The position numbers and the translations under genes are program-made. Positions 33,889 to 41,922 of a DNA stretch of 64,000 nt are shown one piece after another. The stretch is from Levilactobacillus tangyuanensis (GTDB taxonomy: Bacteria; Bacillota; Bacilli; Lactobacillales; Lactobacillaceae). The notes beneath the pieces were generated by a model. The model saw only the letters and a list, made by a program, of their open reading frames with translations, did not search any database and was not told where the DNA came from. Positions within the stretch are counted from its first letter, which is position 1, and every line of letters begins with the position of its first letter. The stretch covers positions 186,001 to 250,000 of the forward strand of contig NZ_RHOA01000002.1 of NCBI RefSeq assembly GCF_003946545.1. The letters are read 5' to 3'.

Positions 33889-35304
33889 GTGGCAGTCGTA
33901 AACGTTACTCATCTCACTTATCATTATGCCCATCAGTCTAAACCGGTCTTAAACGACCTCAATGTGACCTTTCCCACCGGTAAATTCTCGCTATTAACCG
34001 GCGCTTCCGGTGGTGGAAAGTCCACCTTGCTCAAATTAATGGCGGGACTGATGCCGCTCAGCGATACCGGGACCATCACCTATGACGGCCGCCCCTGGTC
34101 CAGCATTCCTGCCGGCCAGCGTTCACAAACCGTGGCCATGTTGTTTCAGGAGCCCAGTCTGCAATTCACCATGGACACCGTGGAAAATGAATGTCGCTTT
34201 GTTTTAGAAAACCTCCAGGTTGACCCGGCGACCATGCCCGACCGGATCGCCGCATCGTTAGCCTTCATTGGCATTACCGCCCTCCGTCATCGAAACCTGA
34301 TGACCCTTTCTGGAGGGGAACAGCAAAAGGTCGCGCTGGCCATCATTGTCGCCATGGATAGCGACGTCATTCTTCTCGATGAACCCTTTGCCAGCATCGA
34401 TCCCATCGCTCGCCAAGTCCTGTTGGACAAGCTCGTCGCCCTATGCACCGACCACGGCAAAACCATTGTCCTCGCCGACCATGATTTGAGTGGCTACGCC
34501 GAATGGGTCGACCATCTGGCGGTTCTCGAGCATGGCCAGGTCAACCTGTTGTCACCCAGCGAGACCCAGGCCCGTTTTGCCAATTTTACGCCGGCAAAGC
34601 TGGCAATCCATCCGGCCATGCCACGCCCCACCAATCCAATTGTTCTGCAGGGATCCCAGATCCGCTTGTATCAAGGCGACCGCGACCTAATCAAGCCCCA
34701 GAACCTGGCGTTTTACGAGCATAAGACCACGTTGATCACCGGTCCAAATGGGAGCGGTAAATCCACGCTTTTTCGCGCACTGGTTCGTCTCGGCCACTAT
34801 CAGGGAACCTTTAACTATCATGAAACCAACATTCAAAAAATTCGGCAACGGCGCTATGCCCGTCAAGTTTCCCTCATGTTTCAAACCGCCGCGGCTCAAT
34901 TTCTAAACGTGACGGTGGCGGAAGAGTTGGCACTGTCCTTAAAGTATGGGCGTACTAAGGACTTTCCGAGCGAACGAATTGACCAACTGTTAGAACGGCT
35001 CGACTTAAGTGGTCGTCACGACCAAGTCCTCTATTCACTCAGCAGCGGGCAACAAAAGAAACTCCAATTACTATGTATGCTGATTATGGCCCCACCGGTT
35101 CTCTTGCTGGATGAGCCCTTCAAGGGCCTCGACCTGGCCTCTGTCACCACGGTCGTGGCCATTCTCAGAGAAATTCAAGCCGAATTCAAGCTGACGCTTA
35201 TCTTGGTCAGCCATCAACTAAGTGGCCTGGATGATCTGGTCGACTACCATTTACAACTCGATCATCAACACTTACAGTACGTGGGGGTGTTCCATGAATC
35301 CTAG
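33889..35304 (+). CDS. ykoD: ECF transporter duplicated ATPase (YkoD)
   Basis: A 471-residue protein with two ABC ATPase domains in tandem. The first has Walker A GASGGGKST near residue 40 and signature LSGGEQQK with LLDEPFAS. The second, from about 250, has GPNGSGKST, LSSGQQKK and LLDEPFKG. The fused pair replaces the EcfA/EcfA' dimer and powers HMP uptake with YkoE and YkoC. The start is GTG 33889 with GGAGG 7 nt upstream. Its end overlaps the ykoC start by 11 nt. Confidence 0.9.
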   Translation: MAVVNVTHLTYHYAHQSKPVLNDLNVTFPTGKFSLLTGASGGGKSTLLKLMAGLMPLSDTGTITYDGRPWSSIPAGQRSQTVAMLFQEPSLQFTMDTVENECRFVLENLQVDPATMPDRIAASLAFIGITALRHRNLMTLSGGEQQKVALAIIVAMDSDVILLDEPFASIDPIARQVLLDKLVALCTDHGKTIVLADHDLSGYAEWVDHLAVLEHGQVNLLSPSETQARFANFTPAKLAIHPAMPRPTNPIVLQGSQIRLYQGDRDLIKPQNLAFYEHKTTLITGPNGSGKSTLFRALVRLGHYQGTFNYHETNIQKIRQRRYARQVSLMFQTAAAQFLNVTVAEELALSLKYGRTKDFPSERIDQLLERLDLSGRHDQVLYSLSSGQQKKLQLLCMLIMAPPVLLLDEPFKGLDLASVTTVVAILREIQAEFKLTLILVSHQLSGLDDLVDYHLQLDHQHLQYVGVFHES

Positions 35305-35947
35305 TCTAAAACTCGCATGGGTGGTTCTCTTGGCACTGGAGCTCTCATTTACCCAGGTCTGGACCGTCAATGTCGTGCTCATCGTCATTTGCCTAGCATT
35401 GATGATTTGGCGCCGAGTGGCTATTAAACGACTCCTATGGCTCACGGGTGTCCCGTTATTCTTTGCGAGTGCCCTAGTCTGGTCGTTAACGCTGCAAGGA
35501 TCCGCCTCCCACCACTTTCTCATCGTCATTTTTACCCGGATGTTTGTTTACGTCTATCTCGGTGGCCTCTTTACTCAGACCACCGATCCCTTAACTCTTA
35601 CCCGTTCACTGGAACAAAATGCCCACCTACCCGCTAAGTTTGCCTATGGCTTTCTGGCAGCCTTTAACCTGATGCCCAAGATCAAGGCCGAGGTGGCCAG
35701 CATTAAGGCGGCCGCACTCATGCGTGGTCAGGTGCTCCACGTCTGGTCACCGCAACTCTATTTCAAGGCCATCTTGACGGCCATGCACTGGTCCGATCAA
35801 CTTAGCCTGGCCATGGTGTCCCATGGCTTTGTCGAAGGCGCCCCGCGAACCCACGCAGCGGTCATCCCCCTGCGGCATCGCGACTGGTGGCTGACCGGTG
35901 GCAGTCTTGTGCTAATTCAAGTGGGCTTGTTCATTGGCCTACCCTAA
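35294..35947 (+). CDS. ykoC: ECF transporter T component (YkoC)
   Basis: A 217-residue membrane protein with four to five helices, the coupling T subunit that joins YkoE to the ATPase. The AAALMRGQ segment near residue 140 (IKAAALMRGQVLHV) is the conserved coupling-helix motif. It starts inside the end of ykoD (11-nt overlap) at ATG 35294, with GGGGGTG just upstream, so translation is coupled. Shorter than the 260-residue EcfT norm but usual for YkoC. Confidence 0.87.
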   Translation: MNPSLKLAWVVLLALELSFTQVWTVNVVLIVICLALMIWRRVAIKRLLWLTGVPLFFASALVWSLTLQGSASHHFLIVIFTRMFVYVYLGGLFTQTTDPLTLTRSLEQNAHLPAKFAYGFLAAFNLMPKIKAEVASIKAAALMRGQVLHVWSPQLYFKAILTAMHWSDQLSLAMVSHGFVEGAPRTHAAVIPLRHRDWWLTGGSLVLIQVGLFIGLP

Positions 35948-35969
35948 TCAACTGTAAAGGAGCCTGACC

Positions 35970-36632
35970 ATGTTTACCGATACTGCCCATGAGGCCACCC
36001 GATCCCTATGGCTGGCCTCCAAGCATCATCCATTCATTCAACAGCTCCAGGCCGGAACACTGCCAATGGCAACCTTTCGGGACTATCTTATTCAGGACCA
36101 CCATTATCTATTAGAATTCGGTCGGCTCTATGATTTAGCAGCGACGCAATGTTCACGACCCGACCAGGCCGCCCAACTGCACGCCAACGCCGAGGATCTC
36201 CGCCATGGAGAAATTGCGACCCGTGAGACCTTTTTCGAAAAGCTTGGCATTACTCCGGCGATGATTGCCAACACTCCCGTCGCCCCAACCAACTACGCCT
36301 ACACGAGTCACCTCTACCGGTCGCTGGCAACCGCCGGCGTTCCCGGAGCCATAGCCGGACTCCTGCCCTGTTACTGGCTCTATGCCGAGATTGGCGAAGG
36401 CCTGGCCACTAAGGACTCGCCGATCCCCATTTATCAGGCTTGGATCGACACCTATACCGCTAGTGATTATACCGACGCCATGAGCGATCAACTGGCCCTA
36501 GCCAACGCCGTCGCCACGCCGGATAATCAGGCGGAGCTCTGCCAAATTTTCATTCGCAGCAGCTGGTATGAGCTGAACTTCTGGCAAATGGCCCTCGATC
36601 ACGAACAATGGTGCGTTCCAGAACCCAGCTAA
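35970..36632 (+). CDS. tenA: TenA-type aminopyrimidine aminohydrolase (thiaminase II)
   Basis: A 220-residue all-helical TenA protein. The active-site Cys is in GLLPCYWLYAEIG near residue 130, a tyrosine and glutamate follow, and the final Glu lies in SSWYELNFWQMAL near 200. TenA hydrolyses degraded thiamine pyrimidines to HMP for reuse. It is the last gene of the TPP-controlled ykoEDC-tenA operon, 22 bp after ykoC with AAAGGAG upstream. No thiE, thiD or thiM is in the window, so the phosphorylation steps are encoded elsewhere. Confidence 0.92.
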   Translation: MFTDTAHEATRSLWLASKHHPFIQQLQAGTLPMATFRDYLIQDHHYLLEFGRLYDLAATQCSRPDQAAQLHANAEDLRHGEIATRETFFEKLGITPAMIANTPVAPTNYAYTSHLYRSLATAGVPGAIAGLLPCYWLYAEIGEGLATKDSPIPIYQAWIDTYTASDYTDAMSDQLALANAVATPDNQAELCQIFIRSSWYELNFWQMALDHEQWCVPEPS

Positions 36633-36665
36633 GCAACGAACGTACTGATGATGACCGATTCGCGG

Positions 36666-36671
36666 TATAAT
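36666..36671 (+). promoter_or_regulatory. -10 element for the 120-aa membrane protein gene
   Basis: Consensus TATAAT 33 bp before the ATG; the -35 (TACTGA at 17 nt) is weak. Confidence 0.45.
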
Positions 36672-36704
36672 GAGTTATCGAATTAAAGAAAGCAGGTGTT
36701 GGCC

Positions 36705-37067
36705 ATGAGAGTCTCCCATCGCTTGACGTTTCTAGAATTTTTCGGTTATCTCGCCCTATTTTTGGGAATTGGGATTCAATTGTATGCCCTCATCAGCCAC
36801 CCCGGTAGCCGGGTCAGTGGCGATGACATGTTCGGGGGCGCCGTTGTGTTATGCCTGGCAATTGCCTTCATTCACAGTGGCCACCTTCTCCTGAATCTCA
36901 TTTTGATTGGCCTTAGTGGCTTGGGATTTGGCTACTTTACCTTCATTCACACACAGAGTTGGTGGTGGACCGTGATCCTAGCGGTGGCTACCGTCAGCTT
37001 TCTCATCTACCTGTTGGACCTACGTGGTGACACGCGTCGCCGCCAAAGCAACTGGTTTCACTTCTAA
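36705..37067 (+). CDS. Hypothetical membrane protein (120 aa)
   Basis: I do not recognise a family. The protein has four hydrophobic segments (about 10-28, 43-62, 63-80 and 85-103) and a basic tail (RRRQSNWFHF-like end), so it should be a small four-helix membrane protein with a cytoplasmic basic end. I use ATG 36705 with AGCAGGTG before it; a GTG at 36696 overlaps that site. It is monocistronic with its own -10 and terminator. Confidence 0.7.
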   Translation: MRVSHRLTFLEFFGYLALFLGIGIQLYALISHPGSRVSGDDMFGGAVVLCLAIAFIHSGHLLLNLILIGLSGLGFGYFTFIHTQSWWWTVILAVATVSFLIYLLDLRGDTRRRQSNWFHF

Positions 37068-37082
37068 ATTAACGAACGCTCA

Positions 37083-37107
37083 AGGCTGGCTATGCCAGTC
37101 TTTTTTT
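37083..37107 (+). terminator. Terminator of the 120-aa membrane protein gene
   Basis: AGGCTGGC TAT GCCAGTCT stem with a seven-T tail. Confidence 0.82.
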
Positions 37108-37111
37108 ATCC

Positions 37112-37148
37112 AAAAAGAAACAGGCCAGCCCGGAGGTTGACCTGTTTC
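37112..37148 (-). terminator. Terminator of the minus-strand hairpin-rich transcript
   Basis: Minus strand GAAACAGG / CCTGTTTC stem followed by TTTTT. Confidence 0.75.
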
Positions 37149-37276
37149 CCTGCTTGGTAAACTACAAGTGACTGTAGTCTTGTAATCATTATGATTACCA
37201 CGATTAAGAATGTAACAGTCGAGCAACTCGACTCCGGGGTGGAAGGATAACTTCCACATTGTAACCACGCCTGTAA
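37112..37276 (-). ncRNA. Candidate structured 3' UTR or small RNA with five hairpins
   Basis: After the stop of a 50-aa ORF, the minus strand holds five consecutive stems: 37239-37257 (GTGGAAG/CTTCCAC), 37217-37233 (AGTCGAG/CTCGACT), 37182-37198 (GTAATC/GATTAC), 37161-37178 (ACTACA/TGTAGT) and the terminator. The segment has no open frame of note. The array is denser than a normal 3' UTR and would suit a processed sRNA. Function unknown. Confidence 0.45.
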
Positions 37277-37429
37277 CTAACGGCGTGCCTGTTGCGGGCG
37301 AGTGATGACTGGATCGGAACTGGACTGGGTCACCGAATGTTTCCCCATGGTGTACCAGGCCACGCCGCTACCAACTGCCAATATAACAACCGCAATGACT
37401 AAACCAGCTATCACTCGTTTCAAATTCAT
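37277..37429 (-). CDS. Small single-pass membrane protein (50 aa)
   Basis: ATG 37429 with GAGGTGACAGG upstream, stop TAG at 37279-37277. The protein starts MNLKRV, has one clear membrane helix (about residues 7-27, IAGLVIAVVILAVGSGVAW) and a short polar tail ending in PQQARR. It could be a signal-anchored microprotein or a short secreted peptide. I do not recognise it. It is followed on the same transcript by five hairpins and a terminator. Confidence 0.6.
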   Translation of the reverse strand: MNLKRVIAGLVIAVVILAVGSGVAWYTMGKHSVTQSSSDPVITRPQQARR

Positions 37430-37673
37430 CCTGTCACCTCATACTTCCCGCAATTCATCATTCACATTATCTATCAAGTGTACCCGATGAATGTCACAGG
37501 AATATGACAGGTTAAAAATAAAGTGATAACAATTTAAAAACAGTCTAATTGCCGTCACTCCGCCAATTATCGTATTGGGTATTAGTTTACGCAATTTTAC
37601 ACCGTTCATCAAGTAGAATCGAAAAAAAGTTGGCAAACCCAGGACTTATCGGCCCGTTTTAAGGAATTTTTAG
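37430..37673. other. Intergenic region without a gene
   Basis: AT-rich spacer between the divergent 50-aa and 64-aa genes. I see no further ORF with a ribosome site and no strong repeat; it presumably holds the two promoters. Confidence 0.5.
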
Positions 37674-37679
37674 TATAAT
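37674..37679 (+). promoter_or_regulatory. -10 element for the 64-aa gene
   Basis: TATAAT 45 bp before the ATG at 37724; no clear -35. Confidence 0.45.
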
Positions 37680-37723
37680 AAAGGCAAGCAAGTCAATTGG
37701 ATTATCATTTGGAGGGATTATTA

Positions 37724-37918
37724 ATGAGTCAAGAATTAAATGATCTGGCTGAAGCAATCATTGCCTACCAAAAGAAATACGATAAGACAGATGGTGAAAT
37801 GGCTTTTGGTTCTCGCGTCTCCGTCGAACGGTTTCACGGTATCAAGACCGGTGAACTTGAACCAACCGGTGATGAACAAACCGCTTTGAAGGCATTCATC
37901 GCCAGCAAGCCCCACTAG
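37724..37918 (+). CDS. Small soluble protein (64 aa), resembles the LBP_cg2779 family
   Basis: A 64-residue acidic helical protein starting MSQELNDLAEAI with the central segment FGSRVSVERFHGIKTGE. GGAGGG lies 8 nt before the ATG. From memory it resembles the short lactobacillar LBP_cg2779 family; the segment around SVERFHGIKTG looks like a helix-turn-helix-type recognition region, but that is only an impression. It has its own promoter element and a very strong terminator. Function unknown. Confidence 0.65.
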   Translation: MSQELNDLAEAIIAYQKKYDKTDGEMAFGSRVSVERFHGIKTGELEPTGDEQTALKAFIASKPH

Positions 37919-37983
37919 CCAAGCGACTGACGTCGGTGACCAACCATCATGGTCGCCCGCTTTAACCAAGGAACGATCGAATA

Positions 37984-38023
37984 AGGACCGGCATCGTTAT
38001 CATCAACGATGCCGGTCCTTTTG
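37984..38023. terminator. Bidirectional terminator
   Basis: Perfect stem AAGGACCGGCATCGTT / AACGATGCCGGTCCTT, loop of 8 nt or less, between the 64-aa gene and the convergent macrodomain gene. Confidence 0.9.
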
Positions 38024-38026
38024 GGT

Positions 38027-38542
38027 TTAATCGGCTAAATTTCCCCAAGCAGCTCGGTATGCCGCGGCCGTGGCCTCATCAAAGGCCACCAGTCGCACAT
38101 GCTCCAGGCTGGAGGTGTGTTCCAAGAAAGTTTCAATCGTTTGCGTGGCAACGGCTGCGGCCTCGGCCAATGGATAGCCGTAGGCGCCGGTGCTAATCGA
38201 TGGGAAATCCACCGTTCGGCAATCATGGTCGGCAGCCAAGCTTAGGCTATGACGATAGCAATCAGCGAGTAGCTTATCCTCGCCGTGCTCACCATCCTGC
38301 CAAACCGGTCCCACCGTGTGGATGACCCACTTGGCCGGCAGGTTAAACCCCGGCGTGATCTTGGCTTCACCCGTTGGACAACCATTCAGTGGCACACAGG
38401 CCTGAAATAATTCGGGTCCGGCCGCCCGATGAATCGCACCATCGACCCCACCACCACCTAGCAATGTGGTGTTAGCCGCATTGACAATGGCATCAACCTT
38501 ACTTGTGGTGATATCACCACGAATGACCGTAAATTCTGCCAT
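38027..38542 (-). CDS. Macrodomain protein, O-acetyl-ADP-ribose deacetylase
   Basis: A 171-residue stand-alone macrodomain of the YmdB type. The ADP-ribose contacts are visible: [16 protein letters not shown] at residues 8-23 and the [14 protein letters not shown] loop near 30-43, then a [10 protein letters not shown] phosphate loop near 105. It hydrolyses O-acetyl-ADP-ribose or removes ADP-ribose from targets. AAAGGAG precedes ATG 38542; the extra ten residues of the longer frame are not used. It ends a run of four minus-strand genes, 5 bp after a zinc-ribbon gene. Confidence 0.88.
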   Translation of the reverse strand: MAEFTVIRGDITTSKVDAIVNAANTTLLGGGGVDGAIHRAAGPELFQACVPLNGCPTGEAKITPGFNLPAKWVIHTVGPVWQDGEHGEDKLLADCYRHSLSLAADHDCRTVDFPSISTGAYGYPLAEAAAVATQTIETFLEHTSSLEHVRLVAFDEATAAAYRAAWGNLAD

Positions 38543-38547
38543 ACTGA

Positions 38548-38796
38548 TCACTCCTTTGACCAGGGCCACCAATGATGCCGCCGTGGCTTGGCCGCGTCGG
38601 CATCTTCTGCGTGCAGCCGCTTCATGCCTTCACGGTAAGGATTGGCGTACAGGGACCCTAGATTAAACTTCTTTGTCTCTGTCTTTGGCGCTCCAGTTGT
38701 TTCTCGCACCGCCTGGAGGTCAAACTGACAATGTGGACACAGCTCGTCCGTTGGCGCAACGGACGAGCCACACTGCGGACAAAACTTTAATGCCAT
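38548..38796 (-). CDS. Zinc-ribbon protein (82 aa)
   Basis: An 82-residue protein with an N-terminal zinc ribbon: CPQC at residues 6-9 and CPHC at 20-23. The remainder is polar and ends in the basic-aromatic tail [12 protein letters not shown] know no function; such ribbons often mediate protein contacts at membranes. It starts 17 bp after the gene at 38814-39155 and ends 5 bp before the macrodomain gene, so all are probably one operon. Confidence 0.75.
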   Translation of the reverse strand: MALKFCPQCGSSVAPTDELCPHCQFDLQAVRETTGAPKTETKKFNLGSLYANPYREGMKRLHAEDADAAKPRRHHWWPWSKE

Positions 38797-38813
38797 CCCA
38801 TTCTCACTCCTCT

Positions 38814-39155
38814 TTACTCACGATGTTGCTGTCTAGCCTGATTACGACTTCGATTGCGCTCGCTGACCTGAGCGGCCTCCTTCGCGGCCAAAGCCGCCCG
38901 TTTCTCACGGGCCTTAGCCCTAGCTCGTTTCTCCGCCGCCTGCTTAGCCTCTTCAGCCTTACGCTTGGCCTGACTGCGATAACTGAAATAGCTCCATAGG
39001 CTCACAGCCACCAACGCTAATAAGATCTGCAACGGCACCAGCCGCCAGTCAACGTGCTTAGCAAACATCGCATCATAAATAATCAGTAGTACGGACATTG
39101 CCCCGACTACCGCGATTGTATCCCGGAACCACCGGGGAAGTCGCCGCCATTTCAT
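38814..39155 (-). CDS. Hypothetical membrane protein with charged coiled tail (113 aa)
   Basis: Two hydrophobic helices (about residues 13-31 and 40-56) are followed by a long Ala/Lys/Arg/Glu-rich helix (about 60-113), which should be a cytoplasmic coiled coil. The start MKWRRLPRWF is strongly basic. I do not recognise a family. It lies between the four-repeat protein gene (36 bp gap) and the zinc-ribbon gene (17 bp gap) and is probably cotranscribed. Confidence 0.72.
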   Translation of the reverse strand: MKWRRLPRWFRDTIAVVGAMSVLLIIYDAMFAKHVDWRLVPLQILLALVAVSLWSYFSYRSQAKRKAEEAKQAAEKRARAKAREKRAALAAKEAAQVSERNRSRNQARQQHRE

Positions 39156-39191
39156 GTTAAAAAACTCCCTGCTTGAATGACCGGCCCTCGC

Positions 39192-40355
39192 TTAGAGGTC
39201 ACCTTCCACTCGTAATTGATGTTCCACCAAATAGGCATCTAAGTAGCCAAAAGCGACTTCATCCACCGCCGAAAGTTGGTAGATTTGCCCAACCTGGTCC
39301 AATTGACTCTCAACGACCTGGTGGAAGATAAACTTGCCGCCACCAACGCGATCCGGATAACCTAACATCGTTGATCCATCGTGAAGGCGGATCCGAATGA
39401 TCGTCCGGAAGGCCGCCGCCTGCGTTAACCGTGCTTGGAACTGGTCCACGGTCCGGTCAAATAACCGTTCATCATTTAAGACCGGCTGAAGCTGCTGTTG
39501 CCGCGCCTGATTGAGCATCGTAAAGACCCGCATCGTTTGCAAGTAGTCCGATGATAACACCACGGCATGGAGCTCCGACAACCGCATCAATGAATAGCCA
39601 CCAAACTGCCCGGTCATGTCGACCAGGTTCAAGACCACAGCGTCCGCCGTCACCACATTCACGCGGCCCACGAAGAAGAGGTCCTCATCGTTCTTAGGAA
39701 TCAAAGCCACCAATGGTGCCTGGCCTTCCAGGCGTTTCAGGGTCTCGATCATCTCATCGTGGTCATCAATCAGCGTTGACGCCACGTGCTTTAATTGCGT
39801 CAAGTGTGGTGTTGCCAGTCCCTGAAGACTGAGCTCTTGTCCTTGAAATTCAATGACATCGATATTGGCCGGGTCAATAACGAGGTCCGACTGATCGGTA
39901 AAATCAAATTTGTTAAATAATTTAATTGTGACCTGATCACTGGCAACCGCCGCAACCCGGCCCTCATAGAAGTGTTCATCGTCTTTTAAGACGAGCATGA
40001 TCACCAAGTGGTCAACCCAGGCATGACTCAAGACCTGCTGTCGCAGATTTCGCTGGTTATCGAAGCGTAGCGTCAAGCCACCGGCCTGAACGAAGTCTTC
40101 ATCGGCAGCCGTCTGAATTCGAAAAGCCATGTTGTCCAAGTCATCACTGGAAAATTCCACTTCATCAATAATAGGTACTGCCAGGAAAACCGCACCATCC
40201 GGCAGGCCATAGTCATCAAAAGTCGCCAAAATAAGGCCGGCATCACTAACTGCGGTCACATAGCCCGTGTAAACGACTTCTTGGTCGGTTTGATACACGT
40301 TGACCAATAAATGCTGGGCCAATGCCCGGTTTAAATCATTCACAATTGAATTCAT
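39192..40355 (-). CDS. Unrecognised protein with four internal beta-rich repeats (387 aa)
   Basis: I know no family for this soluble 387-residue protein. It is built of four related units of about 65-75 residues (near 13-80, 102-170, 205-272, 312-380). Each has the pattern of a strand, two acidic residues, YxG or GxV, a strand ending in a short aliphatic run, and a closing hydrophobic-V-x-F segment: for example TDQEVVYTGYVTAV, DDEHFYEGRVAAV, NDEDLFFVGRVNVV and DGSTMLGYPDRV. The pattern recalls small beta-barrels such as LSm folds. It heads a likely four-gene operon with a coiled membrane protein, a zinc ribbon and a macrodomain. Ribosome site AAAGGGGG precedes the ATG. Confidence 0.75.
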   Translation of the reverse strand: MNSIVNDLNRALAQHLLVNVYQTDQEVVYTGYVTAVSDAGLILATFDDYGLPDGAVFLAVPIIDEVEFSSDDLDNMAFRIQTAADEDFVQAGGLTLRFDNQRNLRQQVLSHAWVDHLVIMLVLKDDEHFYEGRVAAVASDQVTIKLFNKFDFTDQSDLVIDPANIDVIEFQGQELSLQGLATPHLTQLKHVASTLIDDHDEMIETLKRLEGQAPLVALIPKNDEDLFFVGRVNVVTADAVVLNLVDMTGQFGGYSLMRLSELHAVVLSSDYLQTMRVFTMLNQARQQQLQPVLNDERLFDRTVDQFQARLTQAAAFRTIIRIRLHDGSTMLGYPDRVGGGKFIFHQVVESQLDQVGQIYQLSAVDEVAFGYLDAYLVEHQLRVEGDL

Positions 40356-40433
40356 TCGACGACCCCCTTTTTTAATTTATCTGAAAAGCTTATCACAATT
40401 GACCCAAAATAGCCCGCTAAAGCCCCGCCAGAT

Positions 40434-41408
40434 CTACGAAACGGCGGTCCGCAAGAAGTCCTTGAGGTCATCGCCCGTTAAGCCGGCACTCAGGCCGACT
40501 AACAGCTTGATGCGGGCCTTTTGGCCATTTAGGCCTTGGCAGAGCATCAACCCCATCTTCCGGAGCTGAATCCCCCCACCATCGTAATCGTAAATATCCT
40601 CGGCGACGCCATTATAACACCGTGAAACCAGAACTAAAGGAATCTGCCGGTCCAGCAAGCGTTGAACGGCCGGCAAGGTTCGCGGCGGTAAGTTACCTGC
40701 CCCCAGGCCCTCAATCACAACACCCGCGGTGGTATCGTTGTCGAGAAAGTCAAACAGGCTACCATCCATCCCGGCATACGCCTTGATCAGGTAGACGTGA
40801 TCAATGACCTGGTCAATCTGACAGGTGGCCTGGCGAATCAACTGCTGAAAGTAAACGGCGTGGTCCTTGGCCACAATCCCAATCGGCCCAAACGTTGGGG
40901 TCCGGAAGGTGGCCACGTTGGTCGTATGGGTCTTGGTCACGTAACGAGCGGAATGAATCTCATCGTTCATCACAACCATGACGCCATTGCCCTGTGAGGC
41001 ATCGTCTGCGGCCACTTCGATGGCGGACTGGAAATTATACATTCCATCCGATCCAATCTCATTAGAGGAGCGCATGGCCCCTGTTACCACGACTGGAATC
41101 GTGTTAGGGAGCGTCAGGTCAAGGAAATAGGCGGTTTCTTCCAGTGTATCGGTACCGTGAGTAATCACGACGCCGTCAATGCCATCGGCCTCTGCCCGGA
41201 GGATTCGTTGCTGAATCTTCAGCATTTCTACCGGCGTCACGTGTGGCGACGGTAGATTAAACATTTCATCGGTGACGAGTTGCACCCGTCCCGCTAAAAT
41301 AGTGGCTTCTTGAGCAATCGGGTTCTTCGCGTTCGGAACCACATCCCCCTGGGCGTTTTGGGACATCGAAATCGTCCCACCGGTATGGATGGCCAGAATC
41401 TTCTTCAC
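40434..41408 (-). CDS. Asparaginase (type I)
   Basis: A 324-residue bacterial asparaginase. The first catalytic Thr is in HTGGTISM (residues 7-14), and the second triad in THGTDTLEETA near 90-100 supplies Thr and Asp; the Lys follows near residue 160. It deaminates asparagine to aspartate in the cytosol. I use the GTG at 41408, with AGAGG 8 nt upstream; the 13 residues before it have no ribosome site. It is monocistronic and divergent from a microprotein gene across a palindrome at 41450-41465. Confidence 0.87.
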   Translation of the reverse strand: MKKILAIHTGGTISMSQNAQGDVVPNAKNPIAQEATILAGRVQLVTDEMFNLPSPHVTPVEMLKIQQRILRAEADGIDGVVITHGTDTLEETAYFLDLTLPNTIPVVVTGAMRSSNEIGSDGMYNFQSAIEVAADDASQGNGVMVVMNDEIHSARYVTKTHTTNVATFRTPTFGPIGIVAKDHAVYFQQLIRQATCQIDQVIDHVYLIKAYAGMDGSLFDFLDNDTTAGVVIEGLGAGNLPPRTLPAVQRLLDRQIPLVLVSRCYNGVAEDIYDYDGGGIQLRKMGLMLCQGLNGQKARIKLLVGLSAGLTGDDLKDFLRTAVS

Positions 41409-41449
41409 AACATCAACCTCTTTCCAAAAAAATATTCGTACCCACATTG

Positions 41450-41469
41450 TACCCTATTTAGGGTAGAAT
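41450..41469. promoter_or_regulatory. Palindrome TACCCTATTTAGGGTA overlapping divergent -10 elements
   Basis: A 16-bp palindrome (6-bp arms, 41450-41465) overlaps TACAAT on the minus strand (41451-41446, asparaginase) and TAGAAT on the plus strand (41464-41469, microprotein). It could control both genes. Confidence 0.5.
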
Positions 41470-41496
41470 TAATCTAGGTCGAGAGGAGGTTTTACA

Positions 41497-41646
41497 ATGT
41501 CTCAGAAACAATCAAAGTATCCCCGGTTCGGCGACAACCTGCATCCCAAATCAAATAGTTGGTCCGGTGGTTTCATGGACTGGGGTCCGGTCATGGACTG
41601 GTTTGGAACGGCTTTCAAGCAACTTTGGCACAAGATTAAAAAATAA
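41497..41646 (+). CDS. Trp-rich microprotein (49 aa)
   Basis: ATG 41497 with GAGAGGAGG 6 nt upstream, stop TAA at 41644-41646. The protein is 49 residues, basic at both ends, with four Trp in an amphipathic middle (NSWSGGFMDWGPVMDW then FGTAFKQLWHKIKK). It has no classic signal peptide or membrane helix. The C-terminal basic amphipathic helix suggests membrane contact. I do not recognise it. It stands alone between asparaginase and a purine riboswitch. Confidence 0.65.
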   Translation: MSQKQSKYPRFGDNLHPKSNSWSGGFMDWGPVMDWFGTAFKQLWHKIKK

Positions 41647-41707
41647 TTTGCCGTTGTTTTTTAAAAATAGCCGTGGTAAAGTAAGTGACATTCCAATAAA
41701 AAATATA

Positions 41708-41788
41708 AGTGATTGCCTATATAATGCCAAGATAAGGTTGGCGAGTTTCTACCCAGAGCCGTAAACTCTGGACTATAAGCAAATTGAG
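41708..41788 (+). ncRNA. Purine riboswitch, guanine/xanthine type
   Basis: Conserved features in order: TATATAAT (about 41718), GATAAGGTTGGCGAGTTTCTACC (two parts, 41731-41753), GAGCCGTAAACTC (P3 loop) and GACTATAAGC (41771-41780). The C in GACTATA corresponds to C74 of the xpt aptamer, which selects guanine or hypoxanthine rather than adenine. Confidence 0.92.
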
Positions 41789-41792
41789 GACG

Positions 41793-41836
41793 AAACTCTT
41801 TTTGCCGATGAAGAGGATTCGTCGGTCGAGTTTTTC
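41793..41836 (+). terminator. Purine riboswitch terminator 1
   Basis: AAACTC / GAGTTT stem enclosing CCGATGAA / TTCGTCGG, T run after it. Confidence 0.75.
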
Positions 41837-41838
41837 TT

Positions 41839-41868
41839 AGCCCCCTTTTTGCAAAGGGAGCTTTTTTT
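41839..41868 (+). terminator. Second terminator ahead of the purine permease
   Basis: AGC-CCCTTTT / AAAGGG-AGCT stem followed by seven T; only 3 bp after the first terminator. Confidence 0.72.
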
Positions 41869-41922
41869 GTTTTCAAAAATCAACCTTGGCGGCGTATGGG
41901 CCCACGAGAAGGAGGAACTTTC

